From contig NZ_CP066802.1 in the NCBI RefSeq assembly GCF_016598775.1, positions 868,001-932,000 on the forward strand: a stretch of DNA of 64,000 bases, written 5' to 3'. This document shows positions 1 through 7,735 of this stretch, one piece after another. Source of the DNA: Actinomyces weissii. GTDB lineage: Bacteria > Actinomycetota > Actinomycetes > Actinomycetales > Actinomycetaceae. The notes beneath the pieces were generated by a model. That model saw only the letters and a list, made by a program, of their open reading frames with translations. It searched no databases and was not told where the DNA came from. Positions within the stretch are counted from its first letter, which is position 1, and the number at the start of each line of letters is the position of its first letter. The translations under genes and the position numbers were made by a program.

Positions 1-118
1 GACAGGGGCTGGCGACCGGAGCCAGGGCTGTGCCCGCTGTTCACGGGGTCTTGGGTGTGGGGGCGTCCCTGGATGGCAGAGGACCACAGTTCAGGCGCCA
101 GGAAATGACGCGAACAAA

Positions 119-156
119 AGTTTCCCCCGGAATCTGTTGGGAATCCGGGGGAAACT
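119..156. terminator. 13-bp perfect hairpin upstream of the HTH gene
   Basis: Positions 119-131 and 144-156 are exact reverse complements with a 12-base loop. The left arm is preceded by an A-rich run, so it could terminate transcription arriving from either side. It could also be a recombination or operator site of the island, because the HTH gene begins just to its right. Bases 1-118 hold no gene that can be supported; one open frame reaches a stop at 106-108 and could be the tail of a gene starting outside the window. Confidence 0.45.
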
Positions 157-175
157 AGTGGGGTGGCTGAGTAGC

Positions 176-619
176 ATGTTCGGCAACTCTGCCCCCAGGA
201 CGAAGACCCTGGTCAACCGCTTGAATCGTGGGGTCTACGGGGTCTCCCGTCGACCTCAGAACGCTGCTCCGAGGGATGATCGGGGGCCAGTGGCAAGGAC
301 TGTCGAGACGGCTCAAACTTTCCTCACTGCCGCCGAGGTGGACGCGCTCGTGGGTGACTACCTGGCCGGGATGAGCGTGAAGTCTCTCGCCGAGACCTAC
401 GGCATCCACCGCGCCACGGTGTTCTCGCACCTACGCCGACGTAACGTGCCGAGTTGCCGGCCGGGGCTGGGTCTGGATGAGAAGGCGGAGGCGGTGCGGC
501 TGGCCCGAGCTGGTGTCTCGATGCGGGCGATCGCTCGTCTGACGGGAGTGGACCGCAAGGCCGTACGCGCAGCGCTGGTTGAGGCAGGACTCATCGTGGG
601 TGGCGCCGATGCCTCATAG
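176..619 (+). CDS. Double helix-turn-helix protein of recombinase-associated type
   Basis: Small basic protein (147 residues from the ATG at 176; a TTG at 137 extends it by 13 codons but lies in the right arm of a hairpin). Two helix-turn-helix units are visible: roughly residues 65-95 (MSVKSLAETYGIHRATVFSH) and 115-140 (VSMRAIARLTGVDRKAVRAA). This arrangement resembles the small HTH proteins that accompany serine recombinases in Actinobacteria. Here it stands alone, and recombinase remnants lie at the other end of the island near 7 kb. It probably binds DNA, as a regulator or as a stranded accessory factor; the target is unknown. It could also be the separated C-terminal HTH tail of an old resolvase. 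Confidence 0.6.
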   Translation: MFGNSAPRTKTLVNRLNRGVYGVSRRPQNAAPRDDRGPVARTVETAQTFLTAAEVDALVGDYLAGMSVKSLAETYGIHRATVFSHLRRRNVPSCRPGLGLDEKAEAVRLARAGVSMRAIARLTGVDRKAVRAALVEAGLIVGGADAS

Positions 620-780
620 CGCTGTTCCGGGTCGCTGGTCGTGGAGAGTTTTGCCGGACATCGTCGCTCTCGACGTGTCTCGCCCCACAGACCGAAACAG
701 ACTGCTAGCGTTCGGCATGAACGACTGCGCTCGCCGGTTGGCCGAGGGCGTGGATCGCCGGACGGAGCACGAGAGCGGGG

Positions 781-2304
781 ATGGGTATGGCTTACGAGCA
801 GCTACCGATAGTCGAGGTCGACCTCGATCAGCTCTTCCTTGACCTGGAGAACTACCGCATACCGACGCGCCGCGACGACGAAGCTGGTGCGCTGAAGTAC
901 TTGTTTGCGTCGGAGGACGTCCTCGGAGCGGCGCGACTGATCCTCCGTGACGGTTACTTCGACAACGAAGTCCCGATTGTGACGTCGGCATCGGACTCCG
1001 GGAGCGGTTCCCCATACACCGTGTTGGAAGGCAACCGTCGAGTCAGTGCGCTCAAGGCGCTTCGGGACCCGACGATCGTGCCCGGCCATGAGGCAGAGAT
1101 TCGAGCCCTGCTGAAGCGGTACTCAGTGGAGGCGGAGAATCTTCCGGAACGGGTTCGTGTGATCGTCGCTCCCGACCGAGCGGCAGCGGCACCTCACGTA
1201 GCAAGGTTGCATACCGGCATCTCGAAGAGGCGCTGGAGTCGTGATCAGCAGGCCACCTTCTACTATTCGCTCATCGACGAGCGGACCACGGTTGACGATG
1301 TGAAGGCGCAGTACCCGGACGTCGGGGTCGCCAGGTTCATGAAAATGGCCGTAATGCGGCGCTTCCTAAGTGCAGCACCGTTTTCTGATCACTCTCTCCG
1401 CGAGTATGCTCAAAATGACGCCTTGAAGATGTCAGCCTTCGAATATGCCTACCGAAACAAGGAGATTGCCTCTGCGATCGGCGTGGAGTTCGATAAGGAT
1501 GGCATGCTCCTGCCGCGGGCATCGACGCCCGAAAAGATTGCTGTGAAGTTGACGAAAGAGAAGCTCAGCGCTTTGGAGTATCTCGTCGGCGAGTTTCGTG
1601 CCGGCCATCTCAACACTCGCTCGCCAGAGTTCAAGAAGAGCAAGCAGGAATATCAGTCCCTGGTGAATCGCCTCAACGGCGTCTCGACTCCTACTTCGCC
1701 ACAACCAGCGCCGCCCGATCTTCCCGCGCAACCAACGCCATCAGGACCATCCCAAGGCGGTCCGTCCGGTGTGTCCGGCGGGCCCGGCAGTGGTCGGGGT
1801 GGAACCGGTCCGACTCCACCTGGCTCACCTGGTGGCACCGGCAGCCGTGGGCCCAACCATCCAGACACGAAGGACACGCTTGACCTGTCGGGGCTTGACT
1901 ACGAGAACGCGCCACTGAATCTCAAGCTGCGATACTTCGAGCTGCGCAGGATCAGCCTCACGAATCTCCCAATCGCGGCCGCGATCCTCATGCGCTCAGT
2001 ATTGGAGGCGACCATCAAGGTCCATTTCGAGGGCGACCCAACCCCCGCCACCGGCCAGTTGAGCGATGCATTCAAGCATGTCGTGCAGGCCTACGGTCAA
2101 GAGAAGTCTCTCAAGTCGACCATTGCCACTATTCAGTCGGGTAACGCTCACAAGCACGGGTCGATCCAGTGGTTCAACCTCATCGCGCACAGCGCCGATG
2201 CTTCCGTTAGCGCGGACGACCTTCGGCAGGCGTGGAAGCTTGTGAACCCGCTGCTCAGGCGCTTGTTGCGTCGGATCTCACAGGCGTCAACTGCAACGCC
2301 TTGA
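781..2304 (+). CDS. ParB/Srx-fold protein with proline/glycine linker and possible HEPN-like C-terminal domain
   Basis: 507 residues in three parts. Residues 1-150 carry a ParB/sulfiredoxin-type fold, shown by the motif LEGNRRVSALKALRD near residues 79-93, the nucleotide-pocket segment of ParB-like proteins. Residues 300-365 are a low-complexity Pro/Gly/Ser/Thr linker. Residues 370-505 are alpha-helical with IAAAILMRSVLEATIKVHF and SGNAHKHGSIQWFNLIAHS, which recalls HEPN-like or DUF4145-like domains of defence proteins; that comparison is from memory and tentative. No centromere-type HTH or partner ParA is seen, so plasmid partition is unlikely. The 3' end overlaps the convergent methylase gene by 50 bases. 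Role inferred: DNA-associated regulator or nuclease of an accessory, possibly defence, locus. Confidence 0.7.
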   Translation: MGMAYEQLPIVEVDLDQLFLDLENYRIPTRRDDEAGALKYLFASEDVLGAARLILRDGYFDNEVPIVTSASDSGSGSPYTVLEGNRRVSALKALRDPTIVPGHEAEIRALLKRYSVEAENLPERVRVIVAPDRAAAAPHVARLHTGISKRRWSRDQQATFYYSLIDERTTVDDVKAQYPDVGVARFMKMAVMRRFLSAAPFSDHSLREYAQNDALKMSAFEYAYRNKEIASAIGVEFDKDGMLLPRASTPEKIAVKLTKEKLSALEYLVGEFRAGHLNTRSPEFKKSKQEYQSLVNRLNGVSTPTSPQPAPPDLPAQPTPSGPSQGGPSGVSGGPGSGRGGTGPTPPGSPGGTGSRGPNHPDTKDTLDLSGLDYENAPLNLKLRYFELRRISLTNLPIAAAILMRSVLEATIKVHFEGDPTPATGQLSDAFKHVVQAYGQEKSLKSTIATIQSGNAHKHGSIQWFNLIAHSADASVSADDLRQAWKLVNPLLRRLLRRISQASTATP

Positions 2305-3163
2305 TCGCCCGTGCGACCGACGGGGAGGCCACCAACAGCTCTTCGGCCTGCCCCGGGTACCTGGCGGAGTAGGTGAGCTCCAGTCGGCACTGGAACTGAT
2401 CCTTGTACAGTTTTTCGATCAGTGGGGCCGTGTCATAGGTCACCAGCCAGTGCGCCTCTTCGACTGAGTTGACGATCGCCGAGAGGGCCTTGTGATCCCG
2501 TCCGTCGAAGGCGTTTAGGTAGAGTTGCGAGCCCGCCTGCACATAGGGCGGGTCGATATACATGAACGATCGCTCGTCGCGAGAGTACTGCTGAATTACT
2601 GTCCTGCCATCGAGGTCAGAGACCGTGATGCGATCTGCCAGCTCGCCGATTGCGGTCAACCGCTCAACGAGGGTTTGCCGGTTGAACCGGGCATCAATCT
2701 TGTACTTCCCTTCCTGACGCTGCCCGCCGATAACGCCTGCGTTCAGAATCCCTGAACGATTTGTTCGGTTGAGGAAGAAGAAAGCGAATCCCAAGCGCAG
2801 CATATCGCTCTCCTCTCGGGAGCGGTATATCTCTCGTTGTCTCTGCCACTCGTCAATGGTCAGCGGCGTTGACCCGACCAGCTCTACAAAACTCGCATTG
2901 TGGGCAACGACAGACCTCCAAAAGGCATGGACGGCTGGATCGATGTCATTGATAACTAAGTGCCGGACGATGCCCTCACGAAGTAACGCGATCCCTGCGC
3001 CTGCGCCCCCGGCGTAAGGCTCAATGTAGCGGGCATCTGTGATGCCAAGAACCTCGATGATGTCAGCGAAGAAGCCAGCAAGCGCAGCTTTTCCGCCTGG
3101 GTATCGAAGCGGGGAGAGTGTGCCGTAACGGCGTGACCCAACGACACGCAGGCTGTCATTCAC
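2255..3163 (-). CDS. dam: DNA adenine N6-methyltransferase, D12 class (Dam-like)
   Basis: 302 residues, the usual size for D12-class adenine methylases, which transfer a methyl group from S-adenosylmethionine to adenine N6. The SAM-binding motif is LRYPGGKAAL near residues 19-28 with YIEPYAGGAGAGIALL around 46-61. The catalytic DPPY tetrad is in FMYIDPPYVQAG around 195-206. It overlaps by 4 bases the small zinc-finger gene upstream, so the two are likely co-translated, and it converges on the ParB-like gene with a 50-base overlap. No restriction endonuclease is recognisable beside it, so it is an orphan methylase or part of a defence module whose effector is another gene of the island. The recognition sequence cannot be read from the protein. 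Confidence 0.9.
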   Translation of the reverse strand: MNDSLRVVGSRRYGTLSPLRYPGGKAALAGFFADIIEVLGITDARYIEPYAGGAGAGIALLREGIVRHLVINDIDPAVHAFWRSVVAHNASFVELVGSTPLTIDEWQRQREIYRSREESDMLRLGFAFFFLNRTNRSGILNAGVIGGQRQEGKYKIDARFNRQTLVERLTAIGELADRITVSDLDGRTVIQQYSRDERSFMYIDPPYVQAGSQLYLNAFDGRDHKALSAIVNSVEEAHWLVTYDTAPLIEKLYKDQFQCRLELTYSARYPGQAEELLVASPSVARAIKALQLTPVRSDATSA

Positions 3164-3357
3164 TGGAGTCTTTCCCTCACTCGATGTGCAGTCACTCGGC
3201 AGCGAGTAGAACAGAAGCGCGCGTCACCTAGGCCGAGAAAGGGGTCGCCGCAGTGCTCACAATCTCGCCATGCGTCGCGACGACGGAGGCGCTCGCGACG
3301 CAGAGCACGGTCCAACTCTGTTAGGCCCGCGTCAGTCAGATCGCCCAGACTCTTCAT
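3160..3357 (-). CDS. Small zinc-finger-like protein upstream of the methylase
   Basis: 65 residues from the ATG at 3357; a TTG at 3399 would add 14. A four-cysteine zinc knuckle is visible in the C-terminal half: CEHC, then 11 residues, FCSTRC. The remainder is basic and helical. The stop overlaps the methylase start by 4 bases, arguing for coupled translation. Such treble-clef-like mini-proteins often bind nucleic acid or help fold a partner. No Shine-Dalgarno sequence is obvious for either start, so the start is uncertain; just upstream is a direct repeat GTTACG spaced by about 17 bases that might be an operator. Confidence 0.6.
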   Translation of the reverse strand: MKSLGDLTDAGLTELDRALRRERLRRRDAWRDCEHCGDPFLGLGDARFCSTRCRVTAHRVRERLQ

Positions 3358-3531
3358 GTTACGAATAGTACTCGTTACGCGACGAGCTGCCAGTTGCAAC
3401 GCGGACAGTTCGTCAGGTGTGGATCTTCGGCGGCACGGCTTTCGCGCTCAGAGCGGAGGGAGCGCCGAGCTTCGTTGCCGCGAGACGCTCGGTGCGCACC
3501 TTCTCGGTAGGAAAGCTGAGAGGAAGCGAAG

Positions 3532-4431
3532 ATGGCTGGCTTGACCGCCCTTGCAGGTGACGAGCGGGCTGCGCGGATGGTGTTGTCCCTTGTTGTTGAG
3601 CCGAATGATCCAGTGACGGGTCGTCTTCTTGCTCGGCTTGGAGCGGTGGAGATGCTTTGGCTTGCCGAGCACGACAGCGCTGTGGTGGGCCTCAGCTCTG
3701 TGGACGTGCAGGTCTGGCGGGGCCACTTCGACGTCGCCGCGGTGAAGGATGTCGCCTCCCGTCTGGACCAGATTCAGCAGTCAGATACTCGGGCACTCGT
3801 CCCCGGTGACGCTGACTGGCCTGCTGCACTTGATGATCTGGGCGTGGGAGCCCCGTACGTGTTGTGGGCTCGTGGTGCGTCGTCCTTACTTGCTCGCCAG
3901 GTGCAGGACTTCATCACGATCACAGGCGCACGCGCTTCCACTTCTTACGGCGATCATGTTGCCCGCGAGCTCGCCGCTTCGATGGCTGCGGACGAGCGGG
4001 TGGTCGTCGCCGGTGGCGCGTCTGGGATCGACGGTGCCGTGCATCATGCGGCGCTCGCCGCAGGTGGGGACACGATCCCGGTTCTCGCTAACGGAGTTGA
4101 CCGCCCCTACCCTGCTGGCCACCGTGACCTACTCGAACGCGTGGCCGATGTCGGGCTTCTTGTCAGCGAGGTGCCGCCCGGTGCAGTTCCGACCAGGAAT
4201 CGGTTCATCGCTCGCGCGCGGGAGATGGCGGCGTGCTCGTCCGCGACGGTCGTCGTCGAGGCAGGAAGCCGGTCGGGCTCCCTGGTGGTGGCGCGCAACG
4301 CTTTCGAGTTGGGTCGGGGCGTGGGGGCCGTACCAGGCCCGGTGACGAGTGCCGCGAGCATCGGGCCGCATCGTCTGCTTCGGGATGGCACCGCATCGCT
4401 GGTCGCCGACACGTCTGATCTTGCTGGTTGA
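3532..4431 (+). CDS. DprA-like Rossmann-fold protein (accessory copy)
   Basis: 299 residues with the DprA/Smf architecture. The Rossmann-fold core runs from about residue 125, with GARASTSYGDHVARELA, then the nucleotide-loop signature VVAGGASGIDGAVHHAAL and RNRFIARAREMAA, matching the SGxAxGID...AH and RNR motifs of DprA. In transformation DprA loads RecA on incoming single-stranded DNA; accessory-island copies are also found in phage-defence loci. The C-terminal winged-helix domain of many chromosomal DprA proteins is absent. It sits within the island, 9 bases ahead of a truncated reading frame, away from any topA or rnhB neighbour, which argues that this is not the housekeeping dprA. Confidence 0.8.
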   Translation: MAGLTALAGDERAARMVLSLVVEPNDPVTGRLLARLGAVEMLWLAEHDSAVVGLSSVDVQVWRGHFDVAAVKDVASRLDQIQQSDTRALVPGDADWPAALDDLGVGAPYVLWARGASSLLARQVQDFITITGARASTSYGDHVARELAASMAADERVVVAGGASGIDGAVHHAALAAGGDTIPVLANGVDRPYPAGHRDLLERVADVGLLVSEVPPGAVPTRNRFIARAREMAACSSATVVVEAGSRSGSLVVARNAFELGRGVGAVPGPVTSAASIGPHRLLRDGTASLVADTSDLAG

Positions 4432-4439
4432 GGTGGAGC

Positions 4440-4592
4440 ATGCGGGCGGTGACCTTGCCCGAGCTTGAGGGATCGTCGACGAGCCGGTCCGGGTCTCCAT
4501 TGACGCCGGTCGGCGTGCCCGAAGTGGTGGTGTTGCAGTCGGCGGGTGATCCGCTGGTCGTCGCCGTCGGCAGGTTCGCGGTTCCGTTCTGA
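4440..4592 (+). pseudogene. 50-codon frame after the DprA-like gene, probable truncated gene start
   Basis: An ATG 9 bases after the DprA-like stop opens a frame (MRAVTLPELEGSSTS...) that stops at 4590 after 50 residues, where a gene scrap of unrelated character begins. Close spacing suggests it was the start of the second gene of a dprA operon, cut by a deletion or insertion. I do not recognise the product. DprA-like genes in islands sometimes precede a phosphoribosyltransferase-like gene, but this piece is too short to test that. Confidence 0.3.
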
Positions 4593-4599
4593 TCTGGCA

Positions 4600-4752
4600 G
4601 GGCCAAATGCCCTCGACATTCAAGGCTGGCAAACCTACAACGGCGGCGGCAGGCACAACCTCGCATCCATCTCCGGAGGCCACTACGAACTCCTGCACGT
4701 CACCGTTAAGGCAGGTGACGACGGCATGGCGATTAAACCGAGTTCTCTGTGA
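4600..4752 (+). pseudogene. Fragment of a right-handed beta-helix (GH28-like) gene
   Basis: An open frame with no credible start encodes NALDIQGWQTYNGGGRH ... LLHVTVKAGDDGMAIKPSSL and then stops. The segment TVKAGDDGMAIK matches the AGDDxxAIK motif of polygalacturonase-type (GH28) beta-helix enzymes, and the preceding NALDI corresponds to their D-x-D strand. Only about 50 residues remain, so it cannot be functional. It is best read as a scrap brought in by rearrangement at the junction after the truncated frame at 4440. Confidence 0.45.
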
Positions 4753-4790
4753 TCCTCAGGCACCGGAATTGCCTTGCTAGGATGCGTGTC

Positions 4791-6431
4791 ATGAGAGAGA
4801 CGGTCGCGCTCTGGGCGCCAGACATCGAGCCGCCCGACGATTGGCTTGTGCCCGCGATCCTCTACCAGGACAAGATCGCGACGTTTGCGCCCGAACCCTA
4901 CTTGGACGACCGCGACGGTCGGGTTTCGCGTCGTATCAAGCACCTTCTGGGCGATCTGTACGAGCCGGTGAGCCTGCCGGCCACATTCGCGAACGGTGAC
5001 TACATCGAGCACGAGCTTCGAGCCCGAGTCTCAGGCTGGATCGCTACCGCGCGGCGAATAGATCCGAAGAGAGATAGCTACATCGGTCGATGGGCTGATC
5101 GGGCCGAAGGCTTTGATCGACGCCGACGGAATGTGCTCGGACAACTCGCTGAGGTGGGGAATATAATTCGGGAGGCGCAAAGACGAGAGGCTCGCCTCGC
5201 GGAAGCTCTGAAGCAGCTCCAGGCCGACAGGCGCCTAAAGGAAGACCGCTTGGAGTCGATGAAGGCGGCGGCTCGTCCAAGCATCAAGGCAGCGAAGCTA
5301 GCTCGACGGGAAGAAATCGACCCGCTCGTCAAACAAGTGCGCATTCTGTGGCAGCAGCGCAGGGATCTGGACCGAGCATCCCAGGACTACCGTGACGTTT
5401 GCCGAACTCTCGACGAACTTCGTGCTCAGATCGACGCAACGAAGCAGAGCAAAGATTATCCGGGCGCGTCTGAGATTCGGGACCTCGAGGAACAGATACG
5501 GGGCATTGTTTCCGAGGTGAACGCTGCGGCGACTGAGCTGAATGCGCTGCGTGGCACAACTGAGCGATTGCGTAGGCGACGTGAACGACAGCAACGTTGG
5601 ATTGGCCGCCCATGGGAGAGCGACCAAGAGTTCAACACCGGACACCTCTGGAACCTGCCTCCGGGGCTCGACACGATTGCCGTCGGCAAGATTTACGGCC
5701 GGGTGTTCGATTTCCTCGCGTCATCCGGGGGGATGTGGGTGGCCGGGCGAGGCGATAGGCCGTATGCTGGAACTCTTGTCGGTCCGAAGTTTGTGGTCGA
5801 TGACATCATGTTGACCGTCGCGGCGCACGTTGCATCGGATCGCGATGATTGTGTCCTAATGCTGAGCGAACAGAGGAGGCGGGCGCTTAGCGCGCCAACC
5901 GATCCCCTTGCCGTAGCGGCGGCGGTGACTTGGCTGTTGCCAGTCCCTCAAACATCTGATCTTTCGACGGTCCGCTTATTCCGGGATCAGCACGCCGACG
6001 AGCTTAAGTCGCTGCGGAGGTACATCCAAACGCCTCTGTCGTCGGCCGTGACAGTTGAAGACTTGCAGGACGCGATTCGAGACATCCAAGTCTCGTGCCA
6101 GAGTGCGGCGAGGGAAATCTCGCGTGCGCTGGAGCTCAATCGCCGCGTCGGCCTGGCGTACGTCCGGGGGGCAGTCGTGAGCGAAGTTGGCGCGAGTGTT
6201 CGGGATACCGCCGTGGCGGCAGGTCTCGGCGCCATTCCCGCACTGCATGCGGCAATGGATGTCGGGGACCCGCTCGCTGGGGCACCAGCTGGTCTCATGA
6301 TGACCGGGGCGGCTCTGACAGCTATGACAGCCATCAACTCCGTCCGTGCGTGGTCAGCACGAAGGCGCGTGCCTTCGCCATTCCTGTATACGTACGAGGC
6401 ATTGCGCGCGTCTGAACGGTGGCGCGCATAG
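4791..6431 (+). CDS. Large coiled-coil protein of unknown function (DUF6236-like N-terminus)
   Basis: 546 residues from the ATG at 4791, chosen because AGGA lies 8-10 bases upstream; an upstream frame begins at 4749. The opening ETVALWAPDIEPPDDWLVPAILYQDKIATFAP resembles starts of DUF6236-type proteins, recalled rather than searched. A long charged coiled coil follows, about residues 110-280, with many Arg, Glu and Gln. A globular middle follows, and two Ala/Gly/Val-rich stretches at roughly 465-525 could be weak membrane segments. No enzyme motif is visible. It is the last intact gene before the integrative-element debris and may belong to the island's cargo with the DprA-like gene. Confidence 0.65.
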   Translation: MRETVALWAPDIEPPDDWLVPAILYQDKIATFAPEPYLDDRDGRVSRRIKHLLGDLYEPVSLPATFANGDYIEHELRARVSGWIATARRIDPKRDSYIGRWADRAEGFDRRRRNVLGQLAEVGNIIREAQRREARLAEALKQLQADRRLKEDRLESMKAAARPSIKAAKLARREEIDPLVKQVRILWQQRRDLDRASQDYRDVCRTLDELRAQIDATKQSKDYPGASEIRDLEEQIRGIVSEVNAAATELNALRGTTERLRRRRERQQRWIGRPWESDQEFNTGHLWNLPPGLDTIAVGKIYGRVFDFLASSGGMWVAGRGDRPYAGTLVGPKFVVDDIMLTVAAHVASDRDDCVLMLSEQRRRALSAPTDPLAVAAAVTWLLPVPQTSDLSTVRLFRDQHADELKSLRRYIQTPLSSAVTVEDLQDAIRDIQVSCQSAAREISRALELNRRVGLAYVRGAVVSEVGASVRDTAVAAGLGAIPALHAAMDVGDPLAGAPAGLMMTGAALTAMTAINSVRAWSARRRVPSPFLYTYEALRASERWRA

Positions 6432-6567
6432 GGGGCGACACTGAGAGGGCCGCTACGCGGACCGTGCTGTAGCCCACCAGGCTCGACAAGCACACCTTTG
6501 CGGCATGCACTACTCCAGTCGCCAGCATGTTCGCTACCTCGTCCCACGGGCGGCTTGGCGGCCTGCG

Positions 6568-6798
6568 ATGAATGTGTTCCCCGGCTTCGACGGACTCAGC
6601 GGCATCGGAGGCCTCCGCGTCGTGGCCGGTGCTCTCCTGGCATTCGTCCTGATCGTCGCCGTCCTTCTGCTCATCGTCTCCGCGATTACATGGGCCATCG
6701 CCGCGGTGCACGGCAACTACGCCCCTGCCAGCAAGGGCGGAGTCGGCGTCCTGGTTGCTGTCGGCGCTGCCGTCCTTGCCGGTGGAGCGGCTGGTTGA
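6568..6798 (+). pseudogene. Truncated DUF6112-type conjugation membrane protein
   Basis: Begins MNVFPGFDGLSGIGGLRVVAGALLAFVLIVAVLLLIVS and continues through a second hydrophobic stretch before stopping at AAVLAGGAAG. This matches my knowledge of DUF6112, a small two-helix membrane protein of actinobacterial conjugative elements, but the C-terminal loop and tail are missing. The break falls at about 6780, where the next bases read as an internal part of a serine recombinase in another frame. The fusion looks like a deletion that joined a transfer gene to the recombinase gene, removing the conjugation module between them. Confidence 0.6.
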
Positions 6799-7432
6799 AC
6801 GGTTCTACGAGACGGTTCAGATCGACCCGGAGACCCGGCAGGCACTGTCGGGGATGTTGCATGCGAGGTTCGATCAGACGATGGCCGAGGGTGCGGGGGA
6901 GTTGGCTGATCTGGCTGCCCGCCGGACCCGTCTGGAGGACGAGCAGCGCAAACTGTTGCAGGCCCACTACGCGGGTGCGGTCCCGTTGGGGTTGTTGAAG
7001 CGGGAGCAGGACCGGATCACCGGATCACTGGAGACCATCGAGTACCGGCTGGCCGCGCATCACGGGCATTATGCGGACGCGCGGGCGAACCTGGACGACT
7101 CGCTGCGCCTGCTGGCTCATGTGGGTGACATCTATGCCCGTGCCGATGATGCGAACCGTCGGTTGTGTAATCAGGCGTTGTTCACGGCGATCTACATCGA
7201 CGAGGACAACGACGTCCGGGTCGGGTATCGGAGTCCCTACGACGGGCTCGCCAACACCGATCTGCAGGCCGACGCCCTGACCTGGGCCGCCCGGGCACGA
7301 AAACAGGGCCAGGACGGAACCCCGACCAAGGGTGGTCCCTTGGTCGAAAGTTCACACCTGACCCATCTGGGGTGGCTGACGGGGCTTGAACCCGCGACCT
7401 CCTGGACCACAACCAGGCGCTCTGCCAACTGA
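6782..7432 (+). pseudogene. C-terminal remnant of a large serine recombinase, running into tRNA-His
   Basis: Reads VERLVERFYETVQIDPETRQALSGML, then a coiled-coil segment (LEDEQRKLLQAHYAG ... LKREQDRITGSLETIEYRL), then RLCNQALFTAIYIDEDNDV. This is the typical C-terminal coiled-coil region of large serine integrases. The N-terminal catalytic domain, recombinase domain and zinc ribbon are all absent, so it is inactive. The frame stays open into the antisense of tRNA-His; its last 20 or so residues are tRNA sequence. That position shows the parent element was integrated at or near tRNA-His. The upstream fusion point is about 6780. Confidence 0.7.
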
Positions 7433-7444
7433 GCTACAGCCACC
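7368..7444 (-). tRNA. tRNA-His (GTG)
   Basis: The complement strand folds as a full cloverleaf. The acceptor is 8 bp including the extra G(-1) diagnostic of tRNA-His. The D-arm is GTAGCTCAGTTGGCAGAGC, the anticodon stem CCTGG/CCAGG has loop TTGTGGT (anticodon GTG), and the T-arm contains GGTTCAAGC. CCA is encoded at 7368-7370. It lies downstream of orn on the same strand and marks the right edge of the accessory island. Confidence 0.95.
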
Positions 7445-7586
7445 ATGCGCACCAAGCAGTGCAACGAGCGGTACTTTATCGGCTTCCGGTGCCGTGGCAC
7501 CAATCGGTGCCAGGTGGGTTCGGTCACGTCCCGGCCGACGATGCGCCGTCGTCTTCCCCCTGACCGGGCCCCGCCGTCACCGACTG

Positions 7587-7641
7587 GTGCGAAACGGCTC
7601 GACTTGTGCGGTTTTTCGGCACAAGTCGAGCCGTTCCGCAC
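7587..7641 (-). terminator. Long hairpin between orn and tRNA-His
   Basis: Arms of 17 bp (AACGGCTCGACTTGTGC and its complement) plus a further 5 bp beyond one mismatch enclose a short T-rich loop. It lies about 95 bases beyond the orn stop codon in the direction of transcription, and before tRNA-His. It probably ends or processes the orn transcript. Confidence 0.6.
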
Positions 7642-7648
7642 AAGTGGG

Positions 7649-7722
7649 CGCGTGCACGAGCGGAGAGGGGGCACGTGTGCACGGGTGGGCACGTGCACGA
7701 GCGGGCGTGTGCACGAGTAGAA
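7649..7722. repeat. Degenerate tandem repeat around GTGCACGAG
   Basis: Four imperfect copies of a unit near 17-20 bases built on CGTGCACGAGCGG or CGTGTGCACG lie between the orn stop and the hairpin. The units contain short palindromes (CGTGCACG, GTGCAC). No coding sense is apparent. Confidence 0.5.
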
Positions 7723-7735
7723 AGAGCGCGTGCGC

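Noticed and set aside
3358..3385. GTTACG direct repeat as operator of the methylase pair
   Set aside because: Two six-base matches are easily chance; mentioned only in the gene entry.
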